The notes: generated by a model from the letters alone, not told the origin. A stretch of 64,000 bases of DNA from Weissella thailandensis (GCF_005405465.1 NZ_BJEC01000009.1:24117-88116), one strand, 5' to 3'. Positions 10,087 through 21,465 are shown, counted from the first letter of the stretch. Numbers and translations are program-made.

Positions 10087-11331
10087 TTACTTATCACCAC
10101 GCTTCATCCAATTGAAATAAGCTGGACGCTCAATTTCTTCTTCAGATGAACTTGGTTGAGATGGTGCTGATTGTTGTTGAGATGGTGCAGCTGATTGTGC
10201 TGGCGCACTTTGTTGCGGCGCTTTAGGCTGCTCAGAAGGTGTACCCCAATCTGCAAAAGGATCATTATTAACAACAGGTTGTTGTGGCTGTGGTTGAACT
10301 GGTTGTTCTGAAACCGCCTGGAAAGGACTAGCTTGCTTGTTAGCACCTAAGTTGATTTCTGGGCGTGGTGTTTCTGGACGGTCAATGCCAGTTGCAATAA
10401 CTGTGACGACCAAGTCACCTTCCATTTCCATATCAATCGTTGTACCAAAGATAATGTCAACATCAGTGCCTGATGCTTGGGCAATTGTTTCAGAAGCTTC
10501 TTGCGCTTCAAACAATGACATATCAGCGCCACCCTTAACAGAAAGCAACACATTTGTTGCACCTTCGATTTTTGCTTCCAACAATGGTGATGCAATTGCC
10601 TTACGTGTTGCTTCGGCTGCACGGTTTTCTCCAGATGCAGAACCAATTCCCATCAAAGCAGTGCCTTGACTAGCCATCGCTGTCTTAACATCCGCAAAGT
10701 CAAGGTTAATAATTCCAGGCTTTGTAATCAAATCTGAAATTCCTGATACACCTTGTAGTAACACATCGTCGACCATCTTGAAGGCTTCCATGATAGGTGC
10801 CTTTTTATCAACGATTTGTAACAAATTGTTATTAGCAATGACGATCAATGTATCGACATTGTCCTTTAACTTTGCTAATCCTTCGGCTGCAGACTTACCA
10901 CGTCTTGGCCCTTCAAAAGAGAATGGACGGGTCACAACACCAATCGTCAATGCACCAGAATCTTTAGCAATTTTAGCGATAACAGGTGCAGCACCAGTTC
11001 CAGTACCACCACCCATTCCGGCAGTGACAAAGACCATATCAGCACCTTGCAATGCTTCAGTTAGTTCTTGTTCGCTCTCTTTAGCTGCTGCTTCACCAAC
11101 TTCAGGACGAGCACCAGCCCCAAGACCGCGCGTAGCTTTTGATCCAATTTGAATCTTATTCTCTGCTGAAGAACGATCAAGAGCTTGTGCGTCGGTGTTA
11201 GCAACGATAAACTCTACACCTTCTACACCATCAGTTACCATTTGGTTGACAGCATTTCCACCACCGCCACCAACTCCGATGACCTTTATTGTCGCACCGT
11301 ATTCTTGGTTCATGTCCATTTGCAAATCCAT
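10087..11331 (-). CDS. ftsZ: Cell-division GTPase FtsZ
   Basis: 414 residues. The tubulin-like GTPase core has the T4 signature [13 protein letters not shown], and [11 protein letters not shown] is near the N-terminus. Residues after about 325 form a glutamine/proline/serine-rich linker typical of lactic acid bacteria, ending in the conserved C-terminal peptide [14 protein letters not shown] that binds FtsA and SepF. GGAG lies ahead of the ATG. FtsZ builds the Z-ring. No cysteine is present. Confidence 0.98.
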   Translation of the reverse strand: MDLQMDMNQEYGATIKVIGVGGGGGNAVNQMVTDGVEGVEFIVANTDAQALDRSSAENKIQIGSKATRGLGAGARPEVGEAAAKESEQELTEALQGADMVFVTAGMGGGTGTGAAPVIAKIAKDSGALTIGVVTRPFSFEGPRRGKSAAEGLAKLKDNVDTLIVIANNNLLQIVDKKAPIMEAFKMVDDVLLQGVSGISDLITKPGIINLDFADVKTAMASQGTALMGIGSASGENRAAEATRKAIASPLLEAKIEGATNVLLSVKGGADMSLFEAQEASETIAQASGTDVDIIFGTTIDMEMEGDLVVTVIATGIDRPETPRPEINLGANKQASPFQAVSEQPVQPQPQQPVVNNDPFADWGTPSEQPKAPQQSAPAQSAAPSQQQSAPSQPSSSEEEIERPAYFNWMKRGDK

Positions 11332-11360
11332 ATTGAGCTCCTTTTTTGTTAATTTATGAA

Positions 11361-12722
11361 TTAGTCAAAGAACTCCGCAAAGAAATTCTTAATCCTATTT
11401 TTCTTCTTAGGTTGTTCTTCATCAGTTACTTCAGTCGACTCGGCCTTTTCAGGTTCAATTTGAGGGGCACGTTGTTGTTCGACTTTTTGCTTTTTCTTTT
11501 CGCCACGCTTCTCACGTGGTAATTGTGCTCCCATACTAGGCTGTCCGAGAACAACAAGTGGTAGCCCATACAAAGCTTGCTTTACAACCAATTGAATTGG
11601 TGTTTGCTGTGCTGCATAGTGTACTAATGCCCATGCACCGGCGTAGCCAGGATGGCGTAAGCCAATATCATCTGGCGCAAACAATTTTGTCTGCACATTA
11701 TAAGCATCATGAATAGCTTCCGTCATACCACGTAAAGCGGCACCACCACCAGTCACAATAACGCCACCAGGCATTTGAAATGCACCAACCAAGTCTAGTT
11801 TTTCGCCAAGCTTTCCTAAGATTTGCATGACTCTGGCTTCAATAATCTGCGCCAGTAATGTTTCCGAAATTTGTTCAAGCTCTTCAGCACTAACTTTCTT
11901 GATAACAAGTTGATTTTCGTCTTGCGCTAACTTTGATAGTGCAAAACCAGAATCAAGCTTTAACATATCAGCATCATGTAGTCCTAATTCAAGAACTGTA
12001 CTAATATCTCGAGAAATATTGTCGCTTCCTGCCGGGAATGATGACAAAAACTTGAGTTGGTGTTCATGGACAACGGTGGCTGAGGTTTGCCCAGCTCCCA
12101 TGTCTAACAAAATTGTACCAAATTCTTGTTGGCCATCATCCAGCAATGTTTTACTATATGCTAATGGTGCCAAAACAAAATCACGAAGTTGTAGTCCAGA
12201 CTTACTAATAGCCATGCGTAAATTACCCATGACATTTCTTGGTGCTGTATAAGCAATACCATGCATTGCTAGTCGCATCCCCACCATATCATTTGGATCT
12301 TGGATGCCATCAAAATCATCGACTACAAATTCTGTCGGAATTAATTCAACTACTTCACGGTCTGAAGGCAATTGTATCTTAACTGCTTCCTGTACAGTAT
12401 TAGCCACATCTTCATATGAGATATGTTGACTATCTTTAACCGTTACAGTTCCCTTCACGTGCTGAATTTGAATGTTGCTTGCAGGTAAACTTGCAACAAC
12501 TTCTGTTATCGGTTGTTCAGTCTGCTCGTTTATTTGTGCTACTGCTTGACGAATATCAGTCGCTGTTGCATCAATATCAACAACAACGCCCTTCTTTACA
12601 CCGTGTGCAACAGATCGACCAACCGCTACAATATTAGCCTGTTGATCTCTAACATCTGCTGCTAGCACTTTAATGGTGTTAGTCCCAACATCAAGACCAA
12701 CAATTAATCCATGGTTGGCCAT
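11361..12722 (-). CDS. ftsA: Cell-division actin-like protein FtsA
   Basis: About 453 residues of the actin/Hsp70 fold. The phosphate-binding [15 protein letters not shown] is at the N-terminus, and [15 protein letters not shown] and [16 protein letters not shown] lie further on. The tail is highly basic and acidic and ends with an amphipathic segment [13 protein letters not shown] that should bind the membrane. Start is placed at 12722, where GGAGG precedes the ATG by 7 bases; an upstream ATG would add eight residues without a ribosome site. Tethers FtsZ to the membrane. Confidence 0.97.
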   Translation of the reverse strand: MANHGLIVGLDVGTNTIKVLAADVRDQQANIVAVGRSVAHGVKKGVVVDIDATATDIRQAVAQINEQTEQPITEVVASLPASNIQIQHVKGTVTVKDSQHISYEDVANTVQEAVKIQLPSDREVVELIPTEFVVDDFDGIQDPNDMVGMRLAMHGIAYTAPRNVMGNLRMAISKSGLQLRDFVLAPLAYSKTLLDDGQQEFGTILLDMGAGQTSATVVHEHQLKFLSSFPAGSDNISRDISTVLELGLHDADMLKLDSGFALSKLAQDENQLVIKKVSAEELEQISETLLAQIIEARVMQILGKLGEKLDLVGAFQMPGGVIVTGGGAALRGMTEAIHDAYNVQTKLFAPDDIGLRHPGYAGAWALVHYAAQQTPIQLVVKQALYGLPLVVLGQPSMGAQLPREKRGEKKKQKVEQQRAPQIEPEKAESTEVTDEEQPKKKNRIKNFFAEFFD

Positions 12723-12829
12723 CTTAATTCCTCCTTTGACTACCATACAAAATGTTTAAATAAATAAACAATTCTTTAAGAATAATACCATACTTTAGGG
12801 GCATTCTTCCAGACCTGCGCCTAGTTTTA

Positions 12830-13801
12830 TTAATCATATGGTTTAAAATATGCTCCTACTTGCAAATCTGCTACCCCGGTTTTATTTAGTTGTGCAACCA
12901 TCCCCGGATAGTACTTCATCTTCTTTGACATTTCGTCTGCACTAATCAACACTTGGTTACCATCATTCATGTAAATTAGTAATCGTTGATTATTTTGACT
13001 ATTTGGTGACCAAACTATTTCTGATACTGCATGTCTTAATGGATCAGAAAGTTTGCCAAATTCTGACAATGTTTTTCGTAACTGTTTATCTGCCGTAAAA
13101 CCATCATATATCGGCAAGCCACCAACTTGTTGATTACTTAAACCGCGATCCAACATACTACCATTCTCTAATATCGGGTAGTATTTATTATCAACCTTAA
13201 CATAACCAACTTTGACAATTTCATCAACTTTTACTTGTAGCGTATTATCTGACTTCCTTGTCAATTTTAAATGACGAATTTGAGGATTTTTGCTTTTTGC
13301 CATGCGACTAAAATAGTCGCTTTGATTTAATGTGGTTAGTAGTGGTTGCCCCGTTTTTAAGCCTGCAGCACGTAAGATCGTTTTATCCGACAACTCATGT
13401 GTACCAACAACCTCATATTTTTGCACTTGATTTGCTGGTGAAATCAAGTAAATCAATCCAGCAGCCATAATCAATAAAACAATCAGCGTTTTAATCGCTG
13501 CCTTCTCGTGCGAAAATAAAAAGCGTTTTCTTTTTGGACGTTTATGCTTTGTTGTCTTAACCTCGTCATCATCGGGCTTAACTGCCTCATCTGAGATATC
13601 GGTGTCATGATCATCTTTGGTGCCTTGCTTATCATCCGCTTGTTTCGGATTGGATTGCGATTCTTTTTCATCTAAATGTTTTGACCGCTTTGGTTTTGAT
13701 GACTCAACCTTCCCTGATAATAAAGCATTTAAATGCGCCTGAATATCAGAGGAATTCGCATGGTCTTTTTTATTATGCGGATTTTCTTTTTTATCAGTCA
13801 T
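12830..13801 (-). CDS. divIB: DivIB/FtsQ cell-division protein
   Basis: 323 residues, bitopic membrane protein. The first ~110 residues are cytoplasmic and very highly charged (runs of K, D, E), followed by one transmembrane segment (AAIKTLIVLLIMAAGLIYLIS) and an extracellular POTRA domain beginning QKYEVVGTHELSD. Part of the FtsQ-FtsB-FtsL (DivIB-DivIC-FtsL) complex that controls septal wall synthesis. Conserved position between murG and ftsA; the long charged N-terminal tail is characteristic of lactobacilli. Confidence 0.93.
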   Translation of the reverse strand: MTDKKENPHNKKDHANSSDIQAHLNALLSGKVESSKPKRSKHLDEKESQSNPKQADDKQGTKDDHDTDISDEAVKPDDDEVKTTKHKRPKRKRFLFSHEKAAIKTLIVLLIMAAGLIYLISPANQVQKYEVVGTHELSDKTILRAAGLKTGQPLLTTLNQSDYFSRMAKSKNPQIRHLKLTRKSDNTLQVKVDEIVKVGYVKVDNKYYPILENGSMLDRGLSNQQVGGLPIYDGFTADKQLRKTLSEFGKLSDPLRHAVSEIVWSPNSQNNQRLLIYMNDGNQVLISADEMSKKMKYYPGMVAQLNKTGVADLQVGAYFKPYD

Positions 13802-13834
13802 CGTAACCTCCTACAGACTCCTCACAGAAATAAA

Positions 13835-14932
13835 TTACTTTATAACGCTCTTAATCAATGCAATAAATTGATCTGCAGCATCAGGAACACCCATCTTCAT
13901 CGCTGCCTCTGCCATTAGTTGGCGTTGTTTCTCATCTGTCATCAATTGATCAATCGTACCAAATAGAGTTGTACCAGATAGCGATTCCTCTGTAATCATC
14001 TCAGCAGCCCCAGCATTTGCTAAACTACGTGCATTTTTCGTTTGATGATCATTAGTCACGTATGGGCTAGGAATAAGAATCATTGGTTTACCCAAAGCTG
14101 TTTGCTCCGCTAAACTTGTCGCACCTGCTCGGCCAACAACTAGGGAAACCCTTGGCATCAATTGCGGCATATTACTAATATATGGTACAACCGCTACATT
14201 TTCTGTCGTTTCAATCTTTTTCGTAGCCATCTCTTGCTTAACGTCATCGAAACGTTTTGATCCAGTAACAAAAATAACTTGATATGGTTTATTGGCAAAA
14301 CTTGATAAAGCATCAATCATTGACGCATTAATTTTAATAGCCCCTTGTGAACCACCAAAAACAAGCACTGATGGCTTATTAGGTGATAAGCCTAAGCCTT
14401 CCCAATCAAAGCTACCCTGACCATCAACAACTTCTTGTGCTCTAGGATTACCAACAATCGTTGCTAAATTATCTTTAAAAGCTGGTAATGCTGCTGGAAA
14501 AGCCACCCCAACTTTGGTTACCTTGCGGGCCAAAAATTTATTCGTTACTCCTACGACTGAATTTTGTTCATGGATAACCGTTGGAATCCCCATTTGTTGC
14601 GCAGCATACAACACAGGACCAGAAACGTAACCACCAGTACCAACAACCACATCCGGCTTAAATGCGTCTAAATATTTTTTAGCTTCACGAGTTGCCTTCA
14701 AAAAAAGGTAGATTGTTTTAAAATTGTCTAGCGATAATGAGCGATGGAAGCCTTGTACCTTCAATGATTTGAAGTTAAAGCCAGCTTTAGGTACGATACT
14801 ACCCTCTAAGCCACGTTCACTACCAATATATAAAACCTCTGTATCAGGTTCCAATGCTTTCAAGCGCTGAACTGTTGCTAATGCTGGATAAATGTGACCA
14901 CCTGTGCCACCACCAGATACAATAATACGCAT
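13835..14932 (-). CDS. murG: MurG UDP-GlcNAc transferase
   Basis: 365 residues. Transfers GlcNAc to lipid I to make lipid II on the inner face of the membrane. N-terminal glycine-rich loop GGGTGGHIYPAL is at about 7-18, and the nucleotide-sugar loop GGSQGA and the GRAGATSLAE motif are in the C-terminal half. GT28 fold without cysteine. Follows murD by 26 bases. Confidence 0.97.
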   Translation of the reverse strand: MRIIVSGGGTGGHIYPALATVQRLKALEPDTEVLYIGSERGLEGSIVPKAGFNFKSLKVQGFHRSLSLDNFKTIYLFLKATREAKKYLDAFKPDVVVGTGGYVSGPVLYAAQQMGIPTVIHEQNSVVGVTNKFLARKVTKVGVAFPAALPAFKDNLATIVGNPRAQEVVDGQGSFDWEGLGLSPNKPSVLVFGGSQGAIKINASMIDALSSFANKPYQVIFVTGSKRFDDVKQEMATKKIETTENVAVVPYISNMPQLMPRVSLVVGRAGATSLAEQTALGKPMILIPSPYVTNDHQTKNARSLANAGAAEMITEESLSGTTLFGTIDQLMTDEKQRQLMAEAAMKMGVPDAADQFIALIKSVIK

Positions 14933-14958
14933 ATCTAATCCCCTCTAATCTTTATTGT

Positions 14959-16293
14959 CTAATTTTTAAAATTTTTTATGGCATCGACAAACAAGTTTCC
15001 TCTTGTTTCAAAATCTGGAAATTGATCCCAAGATGCAGCAGCGGGAGATAATAGAATGACCTCACCTGCTTCACTTAACTCAAAGGCTGGTTTTACCGCA
15101 CTAGGTGCATCCTTGGCGTGAACAACTGGTATCCCAATCGTTTTACCAACTTCAGCCAATTTATCAGCCGTTTCTCCGAATACAATCAAGCCCTTAACAT
15201 GCTGCTTCATCGCAGTTAGAAGTCGCATTTGATCATCTCCTCGATCTAATCCACCAGCTAATAATACTACTGGCACATTAAATCCAGATAAAGCCATTTC
15301 CGTTGCTTCAATATCAGTTGCTTTAGAATCATTATACACTTGACGATCGTAGAACTTACCAACAAATTGTAATCGATGCTCTACTCCCGAAAAGCTCTTT
15401 AATGCTTTCGCAATGCTCTCTGTGTCAATTCCCATTAGTTTACCAACAGCAATCGCAGCTAGTGCATTTTCTATATTATGTGTACCAGGAACTCCTAATT
15501 CGTCAGCAGCCATAATAACTTCTTCTTGATAATATAAGTTGCCTGCTTTCAAATAAGCACCTGCTTCGCTGAAACCTTCCCGTGAGAAAGGTATAATGGT
15601 TGCTTTTGTTTGTTCCGCTAAATGACGCCATTCTTCTTTATCATAATTAATAACAAAAAAATCATTTGCCGTTTGATGTTTTGTAATGTTCATTTTAGCA
15701 GCAACATAGTTTGCCCGTGTCCCATGAAAATCCAAATGTGAACCAAAAATATTAGTTAACACCGCAATATGTGGCTTGGGAGCTGGCATACCCGTTAACT
15801 GGAAAGATGATAACTCAGTGACTAACACATCATCCGCTGTCATTTGAGGAGCAACTTCACTAACTGGGGTACCAATATTACCCGCAACTAGCACGTGACC
15901 TTTTCCCGACTGTGCCCTCAACACAGATGAAATCATCTCTGTTGTCGTTGTCTTCCCATTAGATCCCGTTACAGCAACCCAGTTTTTTTGAATATACTGT
16001 TGGGCAAGAGCCACTTCAACAACAATTGGAATTTGTTGTTCTTGGGCAGCTACCAATATCGGAATTGTGTACGGAATACCTGGATTTTTGACGATTATAT
16101 CAACATTCTTTAATAGTTCAACTGATTGATCAGTGGTAAATTGCACATCATTTGCCTTCAATGCCTTTACTTTCTCATCCATAGTGTCTAGCTTAGGATC
16201 CGAAACAGTCACGTGGGCGCCTTCACTTTGCAATAAATTGGCCGCGGCTGCACCTGAACGTGCAAATCCAATTATTAATACGTGTTTATTCAT
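14959..16293 (-). CDS. murD: MurD UDP-MurNAc-L-Ala:D-Glu ligase
   Basis: 444 residues. ATP-dependent addition of D-glutamate to UDP-MurNAc-L-alanine. N-terminal Rossmann-like IIGFARSGAAAANLL, central ATP-binding VAVTGSNGKTTTTEM near residue 110, and C-terminal ligase domain with NDSKATDIEAT and LLSPAAASWDQF. Cytoplasmic. Standard position between mraY and murG. Confidence 0.97.
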   Translation of the reverse strand: MNKHVLIIGFARSGAAAANLLQSEGAHVTVSDPKLDTMDEKVKALKANDVQFTTDQSVELLKNVDIIVKNPGIPYTIPILVAAQEQQIPIVVEVALAQQYIQKNWVAVTGSNGKTTTTEMISSVLRAQSGKGHVLVAGNIGTPVSEVAPQMTADDVLVTELSSFQLTGMPAPKPHIAVLTNIFGSHLDFHGTRANYVAAKMNITKHQTANDFFVINYDKEEWRHLAEQTKATIIPFSREGFSEAGAYLKAGNLYYQEEVIMAADELGVPGTHNIENALAAIAVGKLMGIDTESIAKALKSFSGVEHRLQFVGKFYDRQVYNDSKATDIEATEMALSGFNVPVVLLAGGLDRGDDQMRLLTAMKQHVKGLIVFGETADKLAEVGKTIGIPVVHAKDAPSAVKPAFELSEAGEVILLSPAAASWDQFPDFETRGNLFVDAIKNFKN

Positions 16294-16354
16294 TATTAAG
16301 AGCCCCTTTTTTAAGATATGTATACGGGGAATCGCACCCCATGATTATTTTTAT

Positions 16355-17350
16355 TTATGAGAACCAGAATACAAGATAAAGTACTGCCATAACTAGTCCA
16401 GTTCCCCAAAAGAATAGATTTACTTGCCATTCATTCCATGGTTTCTCCGTATTACCAGTTAGACCACCTTTTTCAAAACTATGATGAATAGGAGTCATTA
16501 AGAAAATACGTTTCTTGAAGAAATGAAAACTAGTGACCTGAATAATGACACTTAGCGTTTCAATCATAAAGACAAAACCAATAATCAATAATGACCATTC
16601 ATGGTGTAATACCAATGAATTCATTGCTAATCCAGCTCCCAGGGCAAGGGATCCGGTATCACCCATAAAGATAGTTGCTGGATAATGATTGAAGAACAGG
16701 AAGCCAAGTAAAGCGCCAATTATTAATGCGTCCAACAAGACCATCGTCATATCGCCTTGCACGATAGCAATCACTAGATATGCAACATACGCAATAATAG
16801 CTGTTCCTGATGCCAAACCATCTAACCCATCAGTTAAATTAGTTGCATTTGACCAACCAACTAGCCAGAAAATCGTAAACAAAGTGTAAGCAATCACACT
16901 ATACCATTCGCCTAACCCGAATGGTAAGTTTAAGAAGAAATCAAACTTACCTAAGGCTAGTACGATCACACCCAAAATAGCAGCTGCAATTTCAGCAAAT
17001 AGCTTGGGTAAAAATCGTAAGCCTTCATCACGATGGTTGAAGACTTTAATACTATCATCAAAAGCGCCTACAATTGCGAATACTACAATCGCAATCAAAG
17101 TTGCCCAACCCGTTGAAGCAGCATTTTTAGTGACTAACGCTAAAATAATAAAACCGATAACAACAACTGGAATAAACCCAGCGCCACCCATAGTTGGTGT
17201 TCCTGCTTTGGCAGCATGATCCGGCTCATGTTCCCCAGTACGCATAACCATTTGGGCTACTTTAATTTTTTTAAACCAATCTCGTAGACGCGGCACTACC
17301 AGTACCGTAACAATTAGACTAAATAATAGTCCCACTAAAAAAGTCGACAT
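16355..17350 (-). CDS. mraY: MraY phospho-MurNAc-pentapeptide transferase
   Basis: About 331 residues with roughly ten transmembrane segments. Makes lipid I from UDP-MurNAc-pentapeptide and undecaprenyl phosphate. Family motifs include GTPTMGGAGF, DDSIKVF, NATNLTDGLDGLA with catalytic aspartates, and TPIHHSFE. Start set at the ATG at 17350, preceded by GAGAGGAG; an in-frame GTG at 17371 would place that ribosome site inside the gene. Confidence 0.97.
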   Translation of the reverse strand: MSTFLVGLLFSLIVTVLVVPRLRDWFKKIKVAQMVMRTGEHEPDHAAKAGTPTMGGAGFIPVVVIGFIILALVTKNAASTGWATLIAIVVFAIVGAFDDSIKVFNHRDEGLRFLPKLFAEIAAAILGVIVLALGKFDFFLNLPFGLGEWYSVIAYTLFTIFWLVGWSNATNLTDGLDGLASGTAIIAYVAYLVIAIVQGDMTMVLLDALIIGALLGFLFFNHYPATIFMGDTGSLALGAGLAMNSLVLHHEWSLLIIGFVFMIETLSVIIQVTSFHFFKKRIFLMTPIHHSFEKGGLTGNTEKPWNEWQVNLFFWGTGLVMAVLYLVFWFS

Positions 17351-17379
17351 TCGACTACTCCTCTCACTCACCTATATTC

Positions 17380-19572
17380 CTAGTTTGACGTCTTAGGCTC
17401 TTTAAATTCTACCGTAATTTCATGATAACCATCAGATAATTTTGAATCTGCCTTGACTGATTGGGTCGTCACAAATCCATTACCCTTGATGTTAACCTTG
17501 ATATCTGCCAACTCTGCCCAAGCTAATACATCACTTTTTGCCCAACCGGCCATATTAGGCACAGCAATATTCTTACCTGTATTCAAGAAAATACGTTGAC
17601 CAACAATTGATTTTTCACCGCCAGTTATTGATTGACTTTTAATTGTTTTACCGTCACCCATGACAACCGGTGTCAGACGATTGGACTTTATCTCTTTTGT
17701 AGATTCTTTCGTTACACCACCGACAACCGTTGGTACACCCACCTCTTGATTATTAGAACTAACAACCACCTTATTGTCACTTTCAGACATATCCAAAGCT
17801 TGTGCCATCACCTTTTTGAAGACATCTGACATATCTTTTGCAATATTATCTGTATTTTTTTGTGGCTGCTTTGTCACAATATACATCATATAACGTGGAT
17901 TGTTTGAGGGTGCCATCCCCATCCATGAGTGAATTTCATTAGTGTTATCTCCTGGTGATGAATATCCAGAAGAAGTAGCCACCTGAGCTGTTCCAGACTT
18001 ACCAGTTGTCCGAACATCCGGAATGGCATAATCTTTTCCTAATCCATGCTTAGAATAGATAACATCTTCCAATTGTTTACGCGTCGCTTTCGCGCTAGAC
18101 TTACTAATTGGTTTGGAAACAGTTTTCGCTTTAGGTTGTGAGACGACTCGATTAGTATTTGGATCCACTACCTTCTCAATAATTTGTGGCTGTAATTCCT
18201 TACCATTGTTAGCAATCGCTGAATAGCCTTGCATCATCTGTAACGGTGTCACAGATATGGCTTGTCCAAAAGCAGTGTTTGCTTGCTCAATTGGATACTT
18301 AAATTGCATGCCACCTTTTGCTTCATCGCTAAAGCCTGAGTTCGTTGATTTTAAAAACTTAAATTTATTCAGGTATTTACGCCAAGTTTGTGCACCCATT
18401 TCTTGCTCAGTTAGGGCCATCGCCACGTTAGAAGAGGCTGCAATTCCTCTTCCATACGTGATACGTCCCCATCCTTCACCATCATTCCAATCAGTAACCT
18501 TTTTGTCACCGATCTTTAACGTACCTGATTCATAAGTATCGTCTTCATCCCAATTATCAGAATCGATAGCCGCTGCCAGTGTGATTCCTTTCAAAACCGA
18601 ACCTGGTTCGAACGCGGTCCCATATAACTGGTTCGTCCAAAGATCTCCAATACCTTCACCTGTTGTGGCATTATAAGATGGTCGTTGGGTCGTTGCAACA
18701 ATTTTACCAGTTTTCGTATCCATGACCACTGCAAGTGCCGCTTTAGGTTGCATATCATCGGCGAGCGTTTGCATACTCTTTTCTAGAGTTGTTTGTAATT
18801 TTGTATTGATTGTCGTGTATATATCATAACCATTTTTAACAGCTAGATTTTTCTTTGAAACTGCACGATCATTGGTATCTGTTGAGGTTGTTTTGACACC
18901 ATTGTGACCAGTCAATTGTTTATTCCAAGATTTTTCGATACCAGTTATTCCTGAAATGACTTTACCATCACTACTATTGTCATTTTTTGTTAAGCCAATT
19001 AGATCAGATGCAAAGGTCCCATTAGGATATAAACGTGATTCGCTTGGTGTGAAAGTTAATCCTGGCACATTAAGTGCTTTAAGTTGCTTATACTTTTTAA
19101 CATTCAAATTTGAACCATCTTGTCCAAACTGGACTTGCTTTAAGTTATTCTTACGACCACTTTTAATTAACTTTTCGTACGTCTTGGCTTTACCACCAAT
19201 GACATTTGCAATTTTCTCACTAACAGCCTTATCCTGGCCCTTCTTAACATACATTGGCTTACCTTTAGAAGACTTTTGACTGCTATCTAGTACAGCCGCC
19301 AATGTATAAGTTGTTGAAGATTCTGCTAGTGGGTTACCTACTGCATCAAAAATTTCGCCTCGTTTAGCTTGAATTTCATTTTGACTACGGTAGATTAGCT
19401 GGGCTGCCTTGTCTAACTTATGCCCCCGTACATCTTTTGTGATAGCGACATAAGAAAAACGGACCCCCAACACAACCAGCACCAGCATCATTAATATAAG
19501 CAGAATCTTGCCTGTATTACGACTGTTTTTATCCGGTTGATCACGTTTTGGCATCCGTCGTTTTTTTACCAT
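17380..19572 (-). CDS. pbpB: Class B penicillin-binding protein (PBP2B/FtsI type) with PASTA domains
   Basis: 730 residues, bitopic. An N-terminal basic region and one membrane segment (ILLILMMLVLVVLGVRFSYVA) are followed by a PBP dimer domain and the transpeptidase domain: catalytic SVLK in FEPGSVLKGI, SSN in AASSNVAMA, and KSG in TTGKSGTAQVA. Two PASTA-like domains follow, beginning about VGVPTVVGGV and AVPNMAGWA. Septal transpeptidase of the divisome. Two bases separate it from ftsL. Confidence 0.96.
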   Translation of the reverse strand: MVKKRRMPKRDQPDKNSRNTGKILLILMMLVLVVLGVRFSYVAITKDVRGHKLDKAAQLIYRSQNEIQAKRGEIFDAVGNPLAESSTTYTLAAVLDSSQKSSKGKPMYVKKGQDKAVSEKIANVIGGKAKTYEKLIKSGRKNNLKQVQFGQDGSNLNVKKYKQLKALNVPGLTFTPSESRLYPNGTFASDLIGLTKNDNSSDGKVISGITGIEKSWNKQLTGHNGVKTTSTDTNDRAVSKKNLAVKNGYDIYTTINTKLQTTLEKSMQTLADDMQPKAALAVVMDTKTGKIVATTQRPSYNATTGEGIGDLWTNQLYGTAFEPGSVLKGITLAAAIDSDNWDEDDTYESGTLKIGDKKVTDWNDGEGWGRITYGRGIAASSNVAMALTEQEMGAQTWRKYLNKFKFLKSTNSGFSDEAKGGMQFKYPIEQANTAFGQAISVTPLQMMQGYSAIANNGKELQPQIIEKVVDPNTNRVVSQPKAKTVSKPISKSSAKATRKQLEDVIYSKHGLGKDYAIPDVRTTGKSGTAQVATSSGYSSPGDNTNEIHSWMGMAPSNNPRYMMYIVTKQPQKNTDNIAKDMSDVFKKVMAQALDMSESDNKVVVSSNNQEVGVPTVVGGVTKESTKEIKSNRLTPVVMGDGKTIKSQSITGGEKSIVGQRIFLNTGKNIAVPNMAGWAKSDVLAWAELADIKVNIKGNGFVTTQSVKADSKLSDGYHEITVEFKEPKTSN

Positions 19573-19573
19573 G

Positions 19574-19951
19574 CTACTTTACGTTCCTTATATTTTGATT
19601 ATTAAGTGTTAGTCCATTCTTTTCAGCAATCTTATTCAACCGATCCGGATTAGATAAATCACTAACTTCCTGTTTCAGGTCATTATTCTTATCGCGAACC
19701 TGTTCCAACTGTGCGGATGTCGTCGACAACTGCGTATTTGCTGTTGCACTCTTATTGGCCATAAAAATGACTAAAAAGGCCATAACGATAACCGTTAGAA
19801 CCGCTGCGCCAACCATCATGAAATCTACTGTATCCCACTTAGGTTTAACCATTTTCACATTTTTGACTGCTTTATGTCTCGCATTTGTCTTTGGACGACT
19901 AATTTGTTTTGTTACAACATTACTATCGTTGTATTTGGGCAATCCATCCAT
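19574..19951 (-). CDS. ftsL: Cell-division protein FtsL
   Basis: 125 residues. A basic cytoplasmic N-terminus, one transmembrane segment (FMMVGAAVLTVIVMAFLVIFM), and a short extracellular coiled coil (TQLSTTSAQLEQVRDKNNDL) match FtsL. Position between rsmH and the class B PBP settles the assignment, because the family is poorly conserved in sequence. Works with DivIB and DivIC. Confidence 0.9.
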   Translation of the reverse strand: MDGLPKYNDSNVVTKQISRPKTNARHKAVKNVKMVKPKWDTVDFMMVGAAVLTVIVMAFLVIFMANKSATANTQLSTTSAQLEQVRDKNNDLKQEVSDLSNPDRLNKIAEKNGLTLNNQNIRNVK

Positions 19952-19972
19952 AGTGGGCTTCCTCCATCATTT

Positions 19973-20917
19973 TTACTTGATACGTTCTATAATTCGTAAT
20001 TTGGCAGAATGTGCACGTCTATTAGTGGCTAGTTCTTCGTCTGATGGCAAAATTGGTTTTCGAACAACCAATTTAAAATCTGGTTGCATTTCTTCTGGAA
20101 TAACTGGTAAGCCTGATGGTAAATCAGGTATTGTTACTTTTTCTTTAAACATCGTCTTAACAAGTCGATCTTCAAGTGAGTGGAATGTAATTACCGCAAT
20201 CCGACCATGGACATTCAACATCTCCAATGCCTGTGCCAAAGACTCTTCTACCGCTCCTAATTCATCATTCACAGCAATTCTAATGGCTTGAAAAGTACGC
20301 TTGGCTGGATGTCCACCTTTTCTTCTCGCTGCTGCTGGAATAGCTTCCTTAATGATATTAACTAAATCAAATGTTGTTTCAATCGGTTTTATTTCTCGTT
20401 CACGTTCAATTCTTCTTGCAATCTGTTTTGCAAATTTCTCCTCACCATAACGTGAAAAGATACGCAACAACTCATGAAATGACCATTCATTAACAACGGT
20501 TCTTGCATTTAATGCTTGTGACTGATCCATACGCATATCTAACGGTGCATCATACTTATATGAAAAACCACGTTGACCGTCATCAAACTGTGGTGAAGAG
20601 ACACCCAAATCATAAACGATACCATCAATCCCAGAGACATCCTGCTCAACTAGCGCATCATGTAAATGACGAAAATTAGTCTGGATGAATGCCACTTTGT
20701 TAGCAGCTAATTCATCCGCTAGATGGTTTTCGTTATATTTAATGGCCGTGACATCTTGATCAAATGACCATAATTTACCATGATCCAACCGACTAGCTAA
20801 TAATTTAGAGTGGCCACCACCACCTAGCGTTGCATCAACATAGACACCATCTGGCTGGACATTTAAGCCATCAATTGCTTCTTCTAATAATACTGTTACG
20901 TGTTTAAACTCCGTCAT
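19973..20917 (-). CDS. rsmH: RsmH 16S rRNA m4C1402 methyltransferase
   Basis: 314 residues. SAM-binding [17 protein letters not shown] lies near the N-terminus, [21 protein letters not shown] in the middle and [17 protein letters not shown] near residue 240. Methylates N4 of C1402 in the ribosomal decoding centre. Second gene of the dcw cluster, directly after mraZ. Confidence 0.97.
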   Translation of the reverse strand: MTEFKHVTVLLEEAIDGLNVQPDGVYVDATLGGGGHSKLLASRLDHGKLWSFDQDVTAIKYNENHLADELAANKVAFIQTNFRHLHDALVEQDVSGIDGIVYDLGVSSPQFDDGQRGFSYKYDAPLDMRMDQSQALNARTVVNEWSFHELLRIFSRYGEEKFAKQIARRIEREREIKPIETTFDLVNIIKEAIPAAARRKGGHPAKRTFQAIRIAVNDELGAVEESLAQALEMLNVHGRIAVITFHSLEDRLVKTMFKEKVTIPDLPSGLPVIPEEMQPDFKLVVRKPILPSDEELATNRRAHSAKLRIIERIK

Positions 20918-20952
20918 CGGTATTTAAGTTCCTTTCAATTCATATGAAGCTA

Positions 20953-21387
20953 TTAAAATCCTAGTTCTTCCAAACCATCCGCAATATCGTCGAAGTTTTC
21001 TGCAGTTTCATCTTCATAAGCCTGCCACTTCTCAGTGCTCCATAATTCGAAGGTTGTGTCCCCAAGACCGAAAACAGTTACATTTTTTTCGATTTTTGCA
21101 TAATCACGTAATGTTTGTGACAGGTTAATACGCCCTTGTTTATCAAATTCAACTTCAATCGCACCACCAAAAACAAAACGCTTAAATTGACGTGCTTTTG
21201 AGTTAGTTTCTGGCAATGCATTTATCTTTTTTGAAAAGTCTTGCCATCCCTCAAGGGTATAGGCACGCAATGAATGATCCATCCATCGGGTGATTACAAA
21301 AGACTCACCTAACTGGTTTCGAAATTTAGCCGGGATAATCAGCCGATTCTTTGTATCTAATGCATGTTGATACGTTCCCATGAACAT
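20953..21387 (-). CDS. mraZ: MraZ transcriptional regulator
   Basis: 144 residues with two MraZ/SpoVT-AbrB-like DNA-binding repeats: the first around HALDTKNRLIIPAKFR, the second around EVEFDKQGRINLSQTLR. AGGAGG lies 9 bases before the ATG. MraZ is a ring-forming repressor of the division cluster in the bacteria studied. The GTGG array about 80 bases upstream is its probable operator. Confidence 0.96.
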   Translation of the reverse strand: MFMGTYQHALDTKNRLIIPAKFRNQLGESFVITRWMDHSLRAYTLEGWQDFSKKINALPETNSKARQFKRFVFGGAIEVEFDKQGRINLSQTLRDYAKIEKNVTVFGLGDTTFELWSTEKWQAYEDETAENFDDIADGLEELGF

Positions 21388-21465
21388 CAGCTAATTCCTC
21401 CTCTCTAAATTTCGACATGTCACAATAACAATTCACCAATCTATTCGACAATTCAATACATTTAA